Positions 36,449 through 46,444 of a DNA stretch of 54,196 nucleotides are shown here, piece after piece; the stretch's first letter is position 1, and each line of letters opens with the position of its first letter. The notes beneath the pieces were generated by a model, which was not told where the DNA came from, made no database searches, and saw only the letters and a program-made list of their open reading frames with translations. A program made the position numbers and the translations under genes. The stretch comes from Mannheimia haemolytica (GTDB lineage Bacteria; Pseudomonadota; Gammaproteobacteria; Enterobacterales; Pasteurellaceae): assembly GCF_004342115.1 (NCBI RefSeq), contig NZ_SMAC01000019.1:1-54196 (forward strand). Direction: 5' to 3'.

Positions 36449-37417
36449 ATGTTCTCTTTTTTTAGATTAAATCTATTTCTTTTAATATTGCTCATTCCAA
36501 TCAGTGCCAGTGTGGGTGTGGCAGATTTTCATTGGAGTGAAATTTTTCATTCTTCCGAACAAAGTCAGATCTTTTTTATCAGCCGTTTACCAAGAACGCT
36601 CGCAGTGATATTAGTCGGTGCAACCTTAGCCGTTGCAGGTATGGTATTACAAATTGTGCTGAAGAACCGCTTTATTGAGCCTAGTATGATTGGCACTAGC
36701 CAAAGTGCGGCAATTGGTATTTTACTTGCTAGTTTACTTTTCCCAACATCAGCATTACTGTTAAAAATGTCTATTGCCACATTAAGTGCATTAATGGGAA
36801 TGGGGCTTTTTATGTTGCTCATTCGTCAATTACCGCCTCATCAACAATTAATGCTCCCATTAATCGGGATCGTTTTTGGCAATGTTATTGAAGCTATCAG
36901 CACTTTTATTGCTTATGAAACTGACAGCCTACAAGTGCTTTCGATTTGGTTTTCCGGCGATTTCTCCGGTATTTTGGCAGGTCGGTATGAACTGCTCTGG
37001 ATTACCGCTATTCTGGCTGTTGTGGTTTATGTGATGGCAGATCAATTAACCATTGCAGGCCTTGGTGAAAATATTAGTACCAACTTAGGCATTAACTACA
37101 AACAAATGACTTGGCTTGCCTTAATTGTGGTGGCGATGATTACCGCTATTGTCGTGGTGACGGTTGGACAGATTCCGTTTATCGGCTTGGTCGTCCCTAA
37201 TATTGTCTCTCGCATAGCAGGTGACCGATTGCGTAAAAATCTGCCTGCGGTCGTGGTGTTAGGTGCGAATTTAGTCCTGATTTGTGACATTTTAGGGCGA
37301 GCCATCAATGCCCCTTATGAAGTGCCGATTTCTACTATTTTTGGGATTATTGGGACAGTGATTTTCCTCTATTTATTGCTCAAAGGGAAACGGGCTGAGG
37401 AGAAGGCTCGTGGTTAG
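36449..37417 (+). CDS. Siderophore ABC importer permease 1 (FecCD family)
   Basis: A 322-residue inner-membrane permease with about nine hydrophobic helices and FecCD signatures: LPRTLAVILVGATLAVAGMVLQ at the N-terminal side, PSMIGTSQSAAIGI, and GQIPFIGLVVPNIVSR before the last helices. The ATG at 36449 is preferred, though TTG 36434 in frame is possible; neither has a strong ribosome binding site. Two USS copies in inverse orientation lie in the gap upstream (near 36363 and 36426). The next permease gene overlaps its end. Confidence 0.92.
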   Translation: MFSFFRLNLFLLILLIPISASVGVADFHWSEIFHSSEQSQIFFISRLPRTLAVILVGATLAVAGMVLQIVLKNRFIEPSMIGTSQSAAIGILLASLLFPTSALLLKMSIATLSALMGMGLFMLLIRQLPPHQQLMLPLIGIVFGNVIEAISTFIAYETDSLQVLSIWFSGDFSGILAGRYELLWITAILAVVVYVMADQLTIAGLGENISTNLGINYKQMTWLALIVVAMITAIVVVTVGQIPFIGLVVPNIVSRIAGDRLRKNLPAVVVLGANLVLICDILGRAINAPYEVPISTIFGIIGTVIFLYLLLKGKRAEEKARG

Positions 37418-38348
37418 ATCACGCTTTATCGTTTTAAGCTTAATCTTATTAGCAAGTATTCTGTTTTATATGACCTATAATGCGAAAGGTAATTGGGACT
37501 TTATATTGCAACTGCGTGGCAAAAAGCTTATTTTGCTCTGTACTATTGCTTATACGATTGGTATTTCGACCCTGCTATTCCAAACACTCACACATAATCC
37601 TATTTTAACTCCAAGTATTTTGGGGTTCGATTCGCTCTACTTGCTATTGCAAACCTCGTTAGTATTTTTATTTGGCGGTTTAGGCTTTACTCAGTTAGAC
37701 CCAAGCTATAAGTTTTTCTTTGAAACCTTGTTAATGCTAGGGGCATCAATATTACTATTTAGTTCACTGAATCGAAATCGATCCGATTTAACCCGAATGC
37801 TTTTAATCGGTGTCATCTTTGGTGTCTTATTTAGAAGCCTAAATAATTTGTTGCAACGAATGATCGACCCAACAGAGTTTGCCGTTGCTCAAGGCACTTC
37901 TTTTGCCTCATTTAACCTGACTACCCCTACATTACTTTGGATTGGAGGCTGTATCGCTATTCTCTCTGCCATTTGGGTCTGGTTACAACGGCATAAATTA
38001 GATATTTTGTTACTTGGCAAAGATAAGGCAATTGGGCTTGGGTTAGAATATCATCAATTTTCACGTCAATTACTAATCTGTTGTGGATTGTTGGTGTCTG
38101 TTTCAACCGCACTTGTTGGCCCGATTCTATTTCTAGGGCTACTTGTTTGTGCCATTGTTAATGCAATTAGCCCGACTGTTTGCCATAGCGTGCGAATACC
38201 AATGACTTTTTTAATCTCTGCCATCACCTTAATTTTAGGGCAGGCAATCTTCGAGCAAGTGCTGAAAATGCAAGGGGTTCTGAGTGTCGTTATTGAATTT
38301 ATTGGCGGTATTGTCTTTATTTATCTCATTTTAAAACGGAAAAAATAA
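37410..38348 (+). CDS. Siderophore ABC importer permease 2 (FecCD family)
   Basis: A 312-residue permease partner, FatC/CeuC-like, with ILTPSILGFDSLYLLLQ corresponding to the usual P-x-x-L-G motif and ALVGPILFLGLLVCAIVN near the C terminus. It begins with GTG 37410, eight bases before the stop of permease 1, with GAGGAGAAGG just upstream, so translation is coupled. It would form the heterodimeric channel with permease 1. Confidence 0.92.
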   Translation: MVRSRFIVLSLILLASILFYMTYNAKGNWDFILQLRGKKLILLCTIAYTIGISTLLFQTLTHNPILTPSILGFDSLYLLLQTSLVFLFGGLGFTQLDPSYKFFFETLLMLGASILLFSSLNRNRSDLTRMLLIGVIFGVLFRSLNNLLQRMIDPTEFAVAQGTSFASFNLTTPTLLWIGGCIAILSAIWVWLQRHKLDILLLGKDKAIGLGLEYHQFSRQLLICCGLLVSVSTALVGPILFLGLLVCAIVNAISPTVCHSVRIPMTFLISAITLILGQAIFEQVLKMQGVLSVVIEFIGGIVFIYLILKRKK

Positions 38349-38367
38349 CCATAAATTAAGGAAGAAA

Positions 38368-39126
38368 ATGATAACGGTTAAAAATCTTCACCACAAAATC
38401 GGGAATGCCACGATTCTGAATAATATCAATTTAACCATTCCAAATGGTGGTATTACCGCTTTAATCGGAGCAAATGGTGCGGGCAAATCCACCCTGCTCT
38501 CTTTAATTGCACGCTTGCAACCTATCCAACAGGGTGAAATCCACTTAAATGAGCTGAATACAGCCAACACAGCTTCTCAAACTATCGCTCGACAACTGGC
38601 TATCTTGACCCAAGATAATGTGATTCATAGCCGTATTACCGTCAAAGATCTGCTGTTATTTGGGCGTTACCCTCATCATCAAGGCAGAATCACTTCGCAC
38701 GATAATGCCATTGTAGAAGAGGCTCTGGTACGATTTGATTTATCGACTTTCTCCCACCGATTCTTAAATGAATTATCCGGAGGGCAACGCCAGCGGGCAT
38801 TAATTGCAATGACCTTCTGTCAGCAAACCGATCATATCTTATTAGATGAACCACTGAATAATTTAGATATGTTCCATGCTCGGGAATTAATGAAATTATT
38901 ACGAAAATTAACCGATGAACTCGCCTTAACTACTATAATGGTGGTACACGACATCAACATTGCTGCTGCTTACGCAGATACTATTATTGCAATGAAAGAT
39001 GGTGGAATTAAGATGATCGGCACCCCAAAAGAGATTATCACCACTGAAAATTTAAAAACAGTGTTTAATCTTGATGCCGAAGTGTTAGAATGCCAAGGCA
39101 AACCTTTAGTTATTCATCATATTTAA
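38368..39126 (+). CDS. Siderophore ABC importer ATPase
   Basis: A 252-residue ATPase of the FecE/FepC/CeuD type with Walker A GANGAGKSTLL at about residue 36, the Q-loop LTQDN, signature NELSGGQRQRALIAM, Walker B HILLDEPLNNLD and the switch His in VVHDINIAAAY. It completes the importer with the two permeases and the frameshifted binding protein upstream. AAGGAAG precedes the ATG. Confidence 0.94.
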   Translation: MITVKNLHHKIGNATILNNINLTIPNGGITALIGANGAGKSTLLSLIARLQPIQQGEIHLNELNTANTASQTIARQLAILTQDNVIHSRITVKDLLLFGRYPHHQGRITSHDNAIVEEALVRFDLSTFSHRFLNELSGGQRQRALIAMTFCQQTDHILLDEPLNNLDMFHARELMKLLRKLTDELALTTIMVVHDINIAAAYADTIIAMKDGGIKMIGTPKEIITTENLKTVFNLDAEVLECQGKPLVIHHI

Positions 39127-39269
39127 CGTTTGAAGATCATGGTAATTAATAAAAATTGCGTCTTAATTTATTAATCTAAACGATAGAAACTTATATTTAG
39201 TTTCTAATTTCTTGAATTCTCAACCTCTCTTAACTCGTGATTTAATTTACCTAAAACGTTGAAAAATTT

Positions 39270-39297
39270 ACCGCTTGCAGTCTTCACTCCAAGCGGT
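39270..39297. terminator. Terminator of two inverted USS between ABC operon and glnD
   Basis: ACCGCTTG at 39270-39277 and CAAGCGGT near 39290-39297 form an 8 bp stem between the convergent genes, with T-rich flanks in the glnD direction. Confidence 0.65.
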
Positions 39298-39302
39298 TGT
39301 TT

Positions 39303-41870
39303 TCATTCACTATCTAGTTCGGTAATTAGAATGGCTTTTAGTTCTAACTGTTCTTGTTCCGATAAAGCTTTTCCTTGATCATTACTGACCACAAAGAAAT
39401 CCTCTACCCTTTCACCAATAGTCGTAATTTTCGCATTAATTAAATTTAATCGGAGCCGGTTAAAAATATAGCCTATTTGTGCCAACAACCCTTCTCTATC
39501 CAAGGTAAAAAGTTCAAATTCGGTTTGTTGCTTTGATGACGGAGGAAGAAAACGCAGCCGAGTTTTACGCTTAAATGACAAATGTTTCACCGGTTTTTTG
39601 GTAAATTTTATGCCTGTTTCAGTTAAGCTTAACATTTTCATCATCGCCTGCTGAATTTGCATACATCTCTCATCGGTTAAATCATCATCACCATCACGCT
39701 CACTTACAATAAAGCTGTCTAACACTACACCATTTTCAGTAGTAATAATTTGTGCATCGTGAATGCTAATGCGTTTTTGGCTGAGTAATTGGGCGATTCG
39801 AGCAAACAGTTGAGGTTGATCTTGGCAACATACAAAAATTTCTGTACCACCACGGGCATATTCATTACTGATTAAAACCATCGGCAACCGGCGAGTTTTT
39901 ACATAATGCAGAGCGTGCCATACCAACTGAGTCGGTGTATGGTGAAGAAAATAACGCTCCGGGCAAGGTTGCCAAAATGCGTTTAATGCTATTCGCTCAT
40001 CAGCTGAAAGCACGAACTTCATCAGTTCTAATGCTTGCAAGCGATGCTCTTGTGCCACTGCTTGATAATTCAAATTTTGAGCCAGTTGCTGTAGCGTAAA
40101 TTGATATAATTGGGTAAACAGCGAGGCTTTCCAATCATTCCAGAGGCTCTCACTGGTTGCACAAATATCTGCAACCGTTAAACAAAGTAGTGAAGATAAA
40201 GCGGTCTGATTTTGCACTTTTTTTGCAAATTCGCTGATGATTTGCGGATCGTGGATATCTCGTCTTTGTGCGGTGATCGACATTGTCAAATGCTCTGCCA
40301 CCAGCCAAACCATATCATTGATTTGTGCTTGAGAAAAACCGTGTAGTTCCGCAAATTCTCGCATATCCAGCGCACCAACTTGAGCGTGTTCGCCCTCTCT
40401 ACCCTTGCCAATATCGTGGAAAAGAGCCGCAAGATAGAGCAACGGTTTCTCAGAAAGCGTTGCAAATAGCTGATGACATAGTGGGAAAAACGCCCGACTT
40501 GGATCTTCGCTAAAATTTTCTAAATTTAACATGACTCTGACCGTATGCTCATCGACTGTATAAATATGGAATAGGTCGAATTGCATTAGCCCTTCGATCC
40601 CCTTCCATTGCGGTAGATAAGCACTTAAAAAACCCAGTTGGTGCATTGGAACTATTGCTCGGCTTATGACTTTCGGTTGAGCAAAAAGCTGTACGAATTT
40701 CTCTCGCATTTCAGGCAAAAAGCACATAGGCTCGTGTTGTTGCTGTAAACACAGTCTCAACTGACGTAAGGTGTCGGCATTCGCTATTAACGTAGGGTCA
40801 TTAGTAAGATGAAAAAAGAGATCCAACATTGTTGTGGGTTGGGTTTTAAATATTTTGCGTTCGACCACAAACAATTGCTGTTCTTGCCGATAAAAATACT
40901 GATCAAGCGGTTGTTTTTGTGCATTTTTTTGCAACTCGTTTACATAGGCTTGTTCAAAACTGTTTAACAATAATTGGCTCAGTTGCGAAATAGATTTTGT
41001 GGCTTGAAAATAATCTCGCATCATTAATTCCACCGCTTGATTTGCTTCGCCTTGGTAGCCTAATATTTCACTCAGTTGTAATTGTCTGTCAAACCGAAGG
41101 CGATTATCGTAACGTTTCAGTTGCAAATGAAGTGCAAAACGCATCCGAAAAAGTACCGCTTGTGCTGCGATCAGCTCCTTATATTCTTCCGGGTAAAGTA
41201 GCCCTTTATTGAGGAGATCGACAAAAGAAGATACACCATAATGCCGTAGCATAATCCAAGAGATTAAATGCAGATCTCGCAATCCTCCCGGGCTATGTTT
41301 GAGATCTGGCTCAAGGTTATAGCTAGTATTATGATAACGTGCATAACGCTCATTTTTTTCCGCCATTTTCGCTCTAAAAAACGCTTTAATATCCCAGAAA
41401 TCCGGCTGATAAAGTGCTTCTTTTAATCTTAGCCAAAGCGATTTATTACCCAATAAAAATCGCCCTTCCAACATATTAGTGGCAACCGAAATTTCTGCTT
41501 TCCCAATCTGAATACATTCTTCGAGCGTACGCACACTGGTGCCAAGTTGCAGTTTGCTGTCCCAAAGCAAGGCAAATAGTTCGTTTAAACGCTGCTGAAT
41601 AGCCTCTTCTAGCGGTTTTTCAGTTAACACTAAGATATCCAGATCCGAAAGCGGAAACATCTCCTCACGTCCGTACCCCCCTACCGCTAATAGGGTAATA
41701 TGTTCATATTGAGCGAGTCCAAAATCTTGCCAAAGTGCTTGCAGTAGTTGGTCATAAAATTGGCTACGTTGTGCAAGTAAGCTGAGTACATTTTCGGATT
41801 GAAATGCTTGCCGCTGTTGCTCCGTAAATGCTGATAAAAGCGTTTTTAATTCGTTGCTGTTTTTCATCAT
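39303..41870 (-). CDS. glnD: Bifunctional uridylyltransferase/uridylyl-removing enzyme GlnD
   Basis: An 855-residue nitrogen sensor that adds UMP to PII proteins when glutamine is low and removes it when glutamine is high. The nucleotidyltransferase motif VGGYGREEMFPLSDLDIL is at about residue 63. The HD hydrolase domain shows LAALFHDIGKGREGEH at about 480. Two C-terminal ACT domains bind glutamine (TEIFVCCQDQPQLFARIAQL; EFELFTLDREGLLAQIGYIF). Length is normal. Two adjacent ATG codons follow AGGAAGAG. No PII gene lies in the window. Confidence 0.96.
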   Translation of the reverse strand: MMKNSNELKTLLSAFTEQQRQAFQSENVLSLLAQRSQFYDQLLQALWQDFGLAQYEHITLLAVGGYGREEMFPLSDLDILVLTEKPLEEAIQQRLNELFALLWDSKLQLGTSVRTLEECIQIGKAEISVATNMLEGRFLLGNKSLWLRLKEALYQPDFWDIKAFFRAKMAEKNERYARYHNTSYNLEPDLKHSPGGLRDLHLISWIMLRHYGVSSFVDLLNKGLLYPEEYKELIAAQAVLFRMRFALHLQLKRYDNRLRFDRQLQLSEILGYQGEANQAVELMMRDYFQATKSISQLSQLLLNSFEQAYVNELQKNAQKQPLDQYFYRQEQQLFVVERKIFKTQPTTMLDLFFHLTNDPTLIANADTLRQLRLCLQQQHEPMCFLPEMREKFVQLFAQPKVISRAIVPMHQLGFLSAYLPQWKGIEGLMQFDLFHIYTVDEHTVRVMLNLENFSEDPSRAFFPLCHQLFATLSEKPLLYLAALFHDIGKGREGEHAQVGALDMREFAELHGFSQAQINDMVWLVAEHLTMSITAQRRDIHDPQIISEFAKKVQNQTALSSLLCLTVADICATSESLWNDWKASLFTQLYQFTLQQLAQNLNYQAVAQEHRLQALELMKFVLSADERIALNAFWQPCPERYFLHHTPTQLVWHALHYVKTRRLPMVLISNEYARGGTEIFVCCQDQPQLFARIAQLLSQKRISIHDAQIITTENGVVLDSFIVSERDGDDDLTDERCMQIQQAMMKMLSLTETGIKFTKKPVKHLSFKRKTRLRFLPPSSKQQTEFELFTLDREGLLAQIGYIFNRLRLNLINAKITTIGERVEDFFVVSNDQGKALSEQEQLELKAILITELDSE

Positions 41871-41981
41871 AATCTCTTCCTAAACTGGCAAAATAATAGG
41901 TCATTTATTTTCGTTTGCCTATATTTATTTTGGCTAAAATGCTTATAATGCCTTTATGTTTTTCATCTAAAAGGATAGTTT

Positions 41982-42959
41982 ATGACACTTGCTGTTGCCG
42001 CTATTATCGGTGGCTTAATTATATTAGTTTGGAGTGCGGATCGTTTTGTAGAAGGGGCAGCCTCTACGGCTCGCCATTTTGGTATGACACCATTGTTAAT
42101 CGGTATTGTGGTCATTGGTTTTGGTACATCTGCACCGGAGATGCTCGTATCCGCATCTTCTGCATTAAGCGGATCGCCGGGTATCGCTCTCGGTAATGCC
42201 TACGGTTCTAACATTACCAATATTGCGCTGATTTTAGGTTTAACCGCAATAATTAAACCACTATCAGTTAATTCCGATGTGTTAAAAAAAGAGTTGCCGA
42301 TTTTACTGGCTGTCACCCTGCTTTCTGCTTATTTGGTTTATGATGCAAACGTCACTCAACTTGATGCGATTATTTTACTTGCTGTGTTTTTTGTATATAT
42401 GGCGTGGACAATTATTACCGCAATGAAAAGTAAAAATGATGCATTAAGCTTAGATGTTGATGCAGAATTAACCAATAGTGCTAAGATGGGATTAGGAAAA
42501 TCCATTCTTTGGCTAATTATTGGTTTAGTATCGCTAGTAATTAGTTCCCAATTCTTAGTCTGGGGAGCAGTTGAAGTGGCTAAATTTTTTGGTGTGAGTG
42601 ATTTGGTAATCGGGCTTACTATTGTGGCGGTAGGCACCTCACTACCTGAATTAGCCTCTTCTATTGCAGCTGCTCGTAAAGGAGAAGTGGATTTAGCTTT
42701 AGGTAACATTATCGGTTCTAACTTATTTAATACGTTAGCCGTGGTGGGGATTGCCGGTGCTATAGAACCAATGCAAGCTTCAGCGGAAGTGTTTTCTCGA
42801 GATGTTTTGATAATGTCTGCCCTTACCTTCTTACTATTCATTTTCGGAATCAACCTCTATCGTCGGACAGAAGGTGGCAGAATTAACCGGTTAGAGGGCT
42901 TATTACTCTTTGCCGCTTATGTAGGCTATAATTTCTATTTGTTTAAAACTGCGGTCTAG
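41982..42959 (+). CDS. Calcium/sodium antiporter (YrbG-like)
   Basis: A 325-residue member of the CaCA exchanger superfamily with ten hydrophobic helices and two inverted alpha repeats: VIGFGTSAPEMLVSASSAL with GNAYGSNITNIALILG, and VAVGTSLPELASSIAAARKG with LGNIIGSNLFNTLAVVG. The acidic residues of each repeat are in place. The physiological ion is not certain. AAGGA precedes the ATG. It is divergent from glnD and ends in a shared terminator with serC. Confidence 0.93.
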   Translation: MTLAVAAIIGGLIILVWSADRFVEGAASTARHFGMTPLLIGIVVIGFGTSAPEMLVSASSALSGSPGIALGNAYGSNITNIALILGLTAIIKPLSVNSDVLKKELPILLAVTLLSAYLVYDANVTQLDAIILLAVFFVYMAWTIITAMKSKNDALSLDVDAELTNSAKMGLGKSILWLIIGLVSLVISSQFLVWGAVEVAKFFGVSDLVIGLTIVAVGTSLPELASSIAAARKGEVDLALGNIIGSNLFNTLAVVGIAGAIEPMQASAEVFSRDVLIMSALTFLLFIFGINLYRRTEGGRINRLEGLLLFAAYVGYNFYLFKTAV

Positions 42960-42969
42960 TACCAAATTC

Positions 42970-42995
42970 AAAGAGCCACAAACGTGGCTCTTTAA
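42970..42995. terminator. Bidirectional terminator between antiporter gene and serC
   Basis: AAAGAGCCAC at 42970-42979 and GTGGCTCTTT at 42984-42993 form a perfect 10 bp stem with a 4-base loop between convergent genes. Confidence 0.8.
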
Positions 42996-43015
42996 TTTAT
43001 ATGTTTAAGCTTGAA

Positions 43016-44098
43016 TTAAGCATTACATTGTTCAAATGCCTTCATAAATTCAATGAGTGCTTTCACCCCATCAATCGGCATTGCGTTATAAATTGAGGCA
43101 CGCATTCCACCTAATACTTTATGGCCTTTCAATGCCTGTAAACCACAAGCGGTCGCTTCTGCCACAAATTTTGCATTTAGCTCATCATTACCAGTGGTAA
43201 AAGTCACATTCATCAAGGAACGATTTTCGTGTGCTACCGTATTGTAATAGAATTTAGAGCTATCCAAATATTCATAAAGCAACATAGCTTTAGCAAGATT
43301 ACGTTCTTCAGTAGCTTTAAGTCCACCCTCTGCCAGTAAATGTTGGAACACTAAAGAACATAAATACCAAGCAAAAGTTGGCGGGGTATTAATCATCGAA
43401 TCAGCATCTCGCTGAGTTGCATAATTCCAAATAGATGGGGTATCTTTGCGTGCATTGCCAATTAAATCATCACGAATAATCACAATCGTAATGCCAGCAG
43501 GCCCTAGATTTTTTTGCGCTCCGGCATAAATTACTCCAAATTTGTTGATATCAATCCCTCGGGCTAAGATATTAGACGACATATCTGCCACTAACGGGGT
43601 ATTTCCGACATTCGGAATATCGAAAATTTCTACCCCACTGATGGTTTCATTGGTGCAATAATGGACATAATCATATTGCTCTGCAATATCGCTGAAATCT
43701 AAACGACTCACTTTAAGTTGCGGTTCAGTCTCTAAAATATTGATTTCATCAATTTCCGCAAAGTTACGTGCTTCTTTTGCTGCTGTTGCCGACCAATGCC
43801 CTGAATTAAGGTAAAGCGCTTTGCCTTTTTTACCGATTAAATTCATTGGAATGGCTGCAAATTGCCCCCTTGCACCACCTTGAAGAAATAGAATACGATA
43901 ATTGTCCGGCACATTATACAGCTTGCGTAAATCTGCTTCAGATTGTGCCGCCAGCTCCATAAATAGCTTTCCACGGTGGCTGACTTCCATCACTGATGTG
44001 CCTTGGTCTAGCCAATTTAATAATTCTTGTTGCGCTTTTTCGAGTACTTTTTTCGGCATCATTGCCGGGCCGGCACTGAAGTTATATATCTCTGTCAT
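43016..44098 (-). CDS. serC: Phosphoserine aminotransferase
   Basis: A PLP enzyme of serine and pyridoxine biosynthesis converting 3-phosphohydroxypyruvate to phosphoserine. At 360 residues it has the usual length. Family signatures include YNFSAGPAMMPKKVL at the start, LFLQGGARGQFAAIPMNL, and the PLP-binding lysine in GVIYAGAQKNLGPAG at about 198. GAGGTG precedes the ATG. It is a single gene. Confidence 0.96.
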   Translation of the reverse strand: MTEIYNFSAGPAMMPKKVLEKAQQELLNWLDQGTSVMEVSHRGKLFMELAAQSEADLRKLYNVPDNYRILFLQGGARGQFAAIPMNLIGKKGKALYLNSGHWSATAAKEARNFAEIDEINILETEPQLKVSRLDFSDIAEQYDYVHYCTNETISGVEIFDIPNVGNTPLVADMSSNILARGIDINKFGVIYAGAQKNLGPAGITIVIIRDDLIGNARKDTPSIWNYATQRDADSMINTPPTFAWYLCSLVFQHLLAEGGLKATEERNLAKAMLLYEYLDSSKFYYNTVAHENRSLMNVTFTTGNDELNAKFVAEATACGLQALKGHKVLGGMRASIYNAMPIDGVKALIEFMKAFEQCNA

Positions 44099-44429
44099 TT
44101 TTCACCTCGTATAGTAATAATATTGATTCTATTCTATCTGAAAAAAAGCGTAATGGTAGAATAAAAACAGAAAAATTATTTTAGCAAACTTGCATAAAAT
44201 ACTCTTTTTAAAAGCATAATACTCTTTCGTAACATCACCCAAATAAGGAATAAGCGATATAAAAAAACAAGCATAAATTTCTTCCATTTTTTGCAAAAAA
44301 ATTATTAAAACAAACCGCTTGTCTTAAAAACATAATTTAATTTCGTGATCTTTACTAATACATCAAGTAAAATACGCCGGACTTTACAGTAAGAAGTCAT
44401 TGTCAATATTATCACTATGGAGATATTTT
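44099..44429. other. Gene-free gap between serC and the DUF47-pit operon
   Basis: About 330 AT-rich bases between divergent genes. It should hold both promoters, but I cannot point to convincing -35/-10 pairs. It contains one USS core (ACCGCTTGT at 44314-44322). A stretch near 44396-44416 vaguely resembles a Pho box but not well enough to annotate. No open frame or RNA gene is visible. Confidence 0.6.
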
Positions 44430-45110
44430 ATGGCATTGAATAACATTTTAGGTTTATTCGCCCAGTCCCCACTTAAACCGTTACAAAAACACTCAAATAA
44501 AGTGACTGAATGTAGCGAGTTATTAGAATCTTTTTTTGAAGCGACTTTTGAACATGATTGGGAAAAAGCAGCTGAAGTGCGCGGTAAAATTGTTGATTTA
44601 GAACGCCGCGCAGATGCCCTTAAACGTGAAATCCGCTTAAAACTGCCTCGTGGTTTATTTATGCCAGTTGAACGCGGTGATTTATTAGAACTAGTCACAC
44701 AATTAGATAAGTTAGCAAACTATTCAAGAGATATTTCCGGTCGCATTATTGGTCGTAAATTAATCATTCCTACCGAAATGCAACCACTTTTCAAAAAATT
44801 CCTTTCTCGTAGTATTGATGCTAGCCGTCAGGTACGCAAAGTTTTGGATGAAATGGATCAGTTATTAGAAACTGGTTTTAGAGGGCGAGAGCTTGATTTC
44901 GTCAATAAAATGATTCTTGAACTTGACCAAATTGAAGATGATACCGACCAATATCAAATTACATTACGTCATACACTTCTTGAGTTAGAAAAAAACCTGA
45001 ACCCTATTGATGTGATGTTTTTATACAAATGTATTGAAAGAATCAGCGTTCTAGCTGACCAAGCCCAGCGAATTGGTTCTCGTATTGAACTTATGCTGGC
45101 GAAGTCATAG
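44430..45110 (+). CDS. DUF47/TIGR00153 PhoU-like protein, Pit accessory
   Basis: A 226-residue all-helical cytoplasmic protein of the PhoU-related DUF47 family (NNILGLFAQSPLKPLQKHSN, then LERRADALKREIRLKLPRGLF and VERGDLLELVTQLDKLANYS). Such proteins pair with Pit transporters and are thought to regulate them. ATG 44430 is chosen over 44400 because GGAG at 44419-44422 precedes it. The pit gene starts 11 bases after its stop. Confidence 0.92.
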   Translation: MALNNILGLFAQSPLKPLQKHSNKVTECSELLESFFEATFEHDWEKAAEVRGKIVDLERRADALKREIRLKLPRGLFMPVERGDLLELVTQLDKLANYSRDISGRIIGRKLIIPTEMQPLFKKFLSRSIDASRQVRKVLDEMDQLLETGFRGRELDFVNKMILELDQIEDDTDQYQITLRHTLLELEKNLNPIDVMFLYKCIERISVLADQAQRIGSRIELMLAKS

Positions 45111-45121
45111 GAGAAAATTAA

Positions 45122-46390
45122 ATGGAATTACTCAATCAATATGGCTCAATACTGGTGATTATTACTGCTATTGTAGGGTTTATGATGGCTTTCGGTATTG
45201 GTGCTAATGATGTTTCAAATGCCATGGGAACATCCGTCGGCTCTGGAACAATTACGATTAAACAAGCTATTTTAATTGCTATGGTATTTGAATTTGCTGG
45301 TGCTTATCTGGCAGGCGGTGAAGTCTCAGATACAATTAAAAGTGGCATTATTGATCCGGCACAATTCGCCAATAGCCCTGATATCCTGGTACTTGGAATG
45401 ATGGCATCTCTCTGTGCTGCCGGAATGTGGCTAATTATTGCAACTAAAATGGGTTGGCCGGTTTCAGCAACTCACACAATCATTGGTGCCGTTATTGGTT
45501 TTGCATTAATCACTATTGGTTCAGATGCAATTCAATGGGATGCATTAGGTGGAATTGTTGGGAGTTGGTTTGTGACCCCTATTCTTGCGGGGATCGTAGC
45601 ATATTTGATCTTTATTAACTCACAAAAACTGATCTTTAACCGCTCAAACCCATTCAAACAAGCGAAAAAGTATGGCCCGATGTACATGGGAATTACTATT
45701 TTTATTTTAGTTCTTGTAACCGTGTCAAAAGGCTTAAAGCACGTAGGATTACATCTAGATACAGCTGAAACATTGGGAATTTCATTCGCGCTTGCCTTAC
45801 TTGCTTTTATCATTGGATATTTTTATTTCCGCAGTAAAAGCTTTGCAATGAAAGCTCGTGCAGAAGGGAAAGGCTTCGCTGGCGTTGAGAAAATTTTTAG
45901 TATTTTAATGCTTATTACGGCCTGTGCTATGGCTTTTGCTCATGGCTCTAATGATGTTGCTAATGCTATTGGGCCTCTAGCTGCTGTTGAATCTATTGTA
46001 AGAAGTGGTGGAATGATTGAAGGTAAAACGACTTTAGCCCCTTGGATTCTCCCACTAGGCGCCTTAGGTATGATGATTGGTTTAGCTATTATGGGCAAGA
46101 ATGTAATGGCTACAGTAGGTACTGGTATTACCGACCTTACTCCAAGCCGTGGCTTTGCTGCTCAATTTGCCTGCGCCGTCACGGTTGTCATTGCATCAGG
46201 TACTGGTTTACCAATATCAACAACCCAAACGCTTGTAGGAGCAGTATTAGGTGTGGGATTCGCCCGTGGTATTGCTGCACTTAACTTAGGCGTTATTCGT
46301 AATATTGTTATATCATGGGTAATTACCTTGCCTGTAGGTGCTGTGCTTTCAATTATTATCTATTATATTTTAAGCGCTATTTTCTATTAA
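45122..46390 (+). CDS. Inorganic phosphate transporter (PiT family)
   Basis: A 422-residue low-affinity phosphate (metal-phosphate) symporter. The two PiT signatures are present: FGIGANDVSNAMGTSVGSG near residue 23 and MAFAHGSNDVANAIGPLAAV near 270. Ten to twelve hydrophobic helices flank a hydrophilic central loop around residues 180-250. AGGAG precedes the ATG. It is co-transcribed with the DUF47 gene, the standard arrangement. Confidence 0.95.
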   Translation: MELLNQYGSILVIITAIVGFMMAFGIGANDVSNAMGTSVGSGTITIKQAILIAMVFEFAGAYLAGGEVSDTIKSGIIDPAQFANSPDILVLGMMASLCAAGMWLIIATKMGWPVSATHTIIGAVIGFALITIGSDAIQWDALGGIVGSWFVTPILAGIVAYLIFINSQKLIFNRSNPFKQAKKYGPMYMGITIFILVLVTVSKGLKHVGLHLDTAETLGISFALALLAFIIGYFYFRSKSFAMKARAEGKGFAGVEKIFSILMLITACAMAFAHGSNDVANAIGPLAAVESIVRSGGMIEGKTTLAPWILPLGALGMMIGLAIMGKNVMATVGTGITDLTPSRGFAAQFACAVTVVIASGTGLPISTTQTLVGAVLGVGFARGIAALNLGVIRNIVISWVITLPVGAVLSIIIYYILSAIFY

Positions 46391-46399
46391 TTTTTCAAA

Positions 46400-46423
46400 A
46401 AGAATACAGGCAACTGTATTCTT
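46400..46423 (+). terminator. Hairpin between pit and the SH3-domain gene
   Basis: AAGAATACAG, GCAA, CTGTATTCTT forms a perfect 10 bp stem with a tetraloop. The following sequence (CCTAGCTTT) is poor in T, so it may act as a processing or partial stop signal. Confidence 0.5.
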
Positions 46424-46444
46424 CCTAGCTTTAGAGGAATATAT

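Noticed and set aside
42356-42853. 165-codon open frame on the minus strand inside the antiporter gene
   Set aside because: It is a shadow of the antiporter gene: no ribosome binding site, low-complexity Ser/Thr/Lys-rich product without a family match.
44390-44420. PhoB box upstream of the DUF47-pit operon
   Set aside because: Resemblance to CTGTCAT direct repeats is too weak to separate from AT-rich background.
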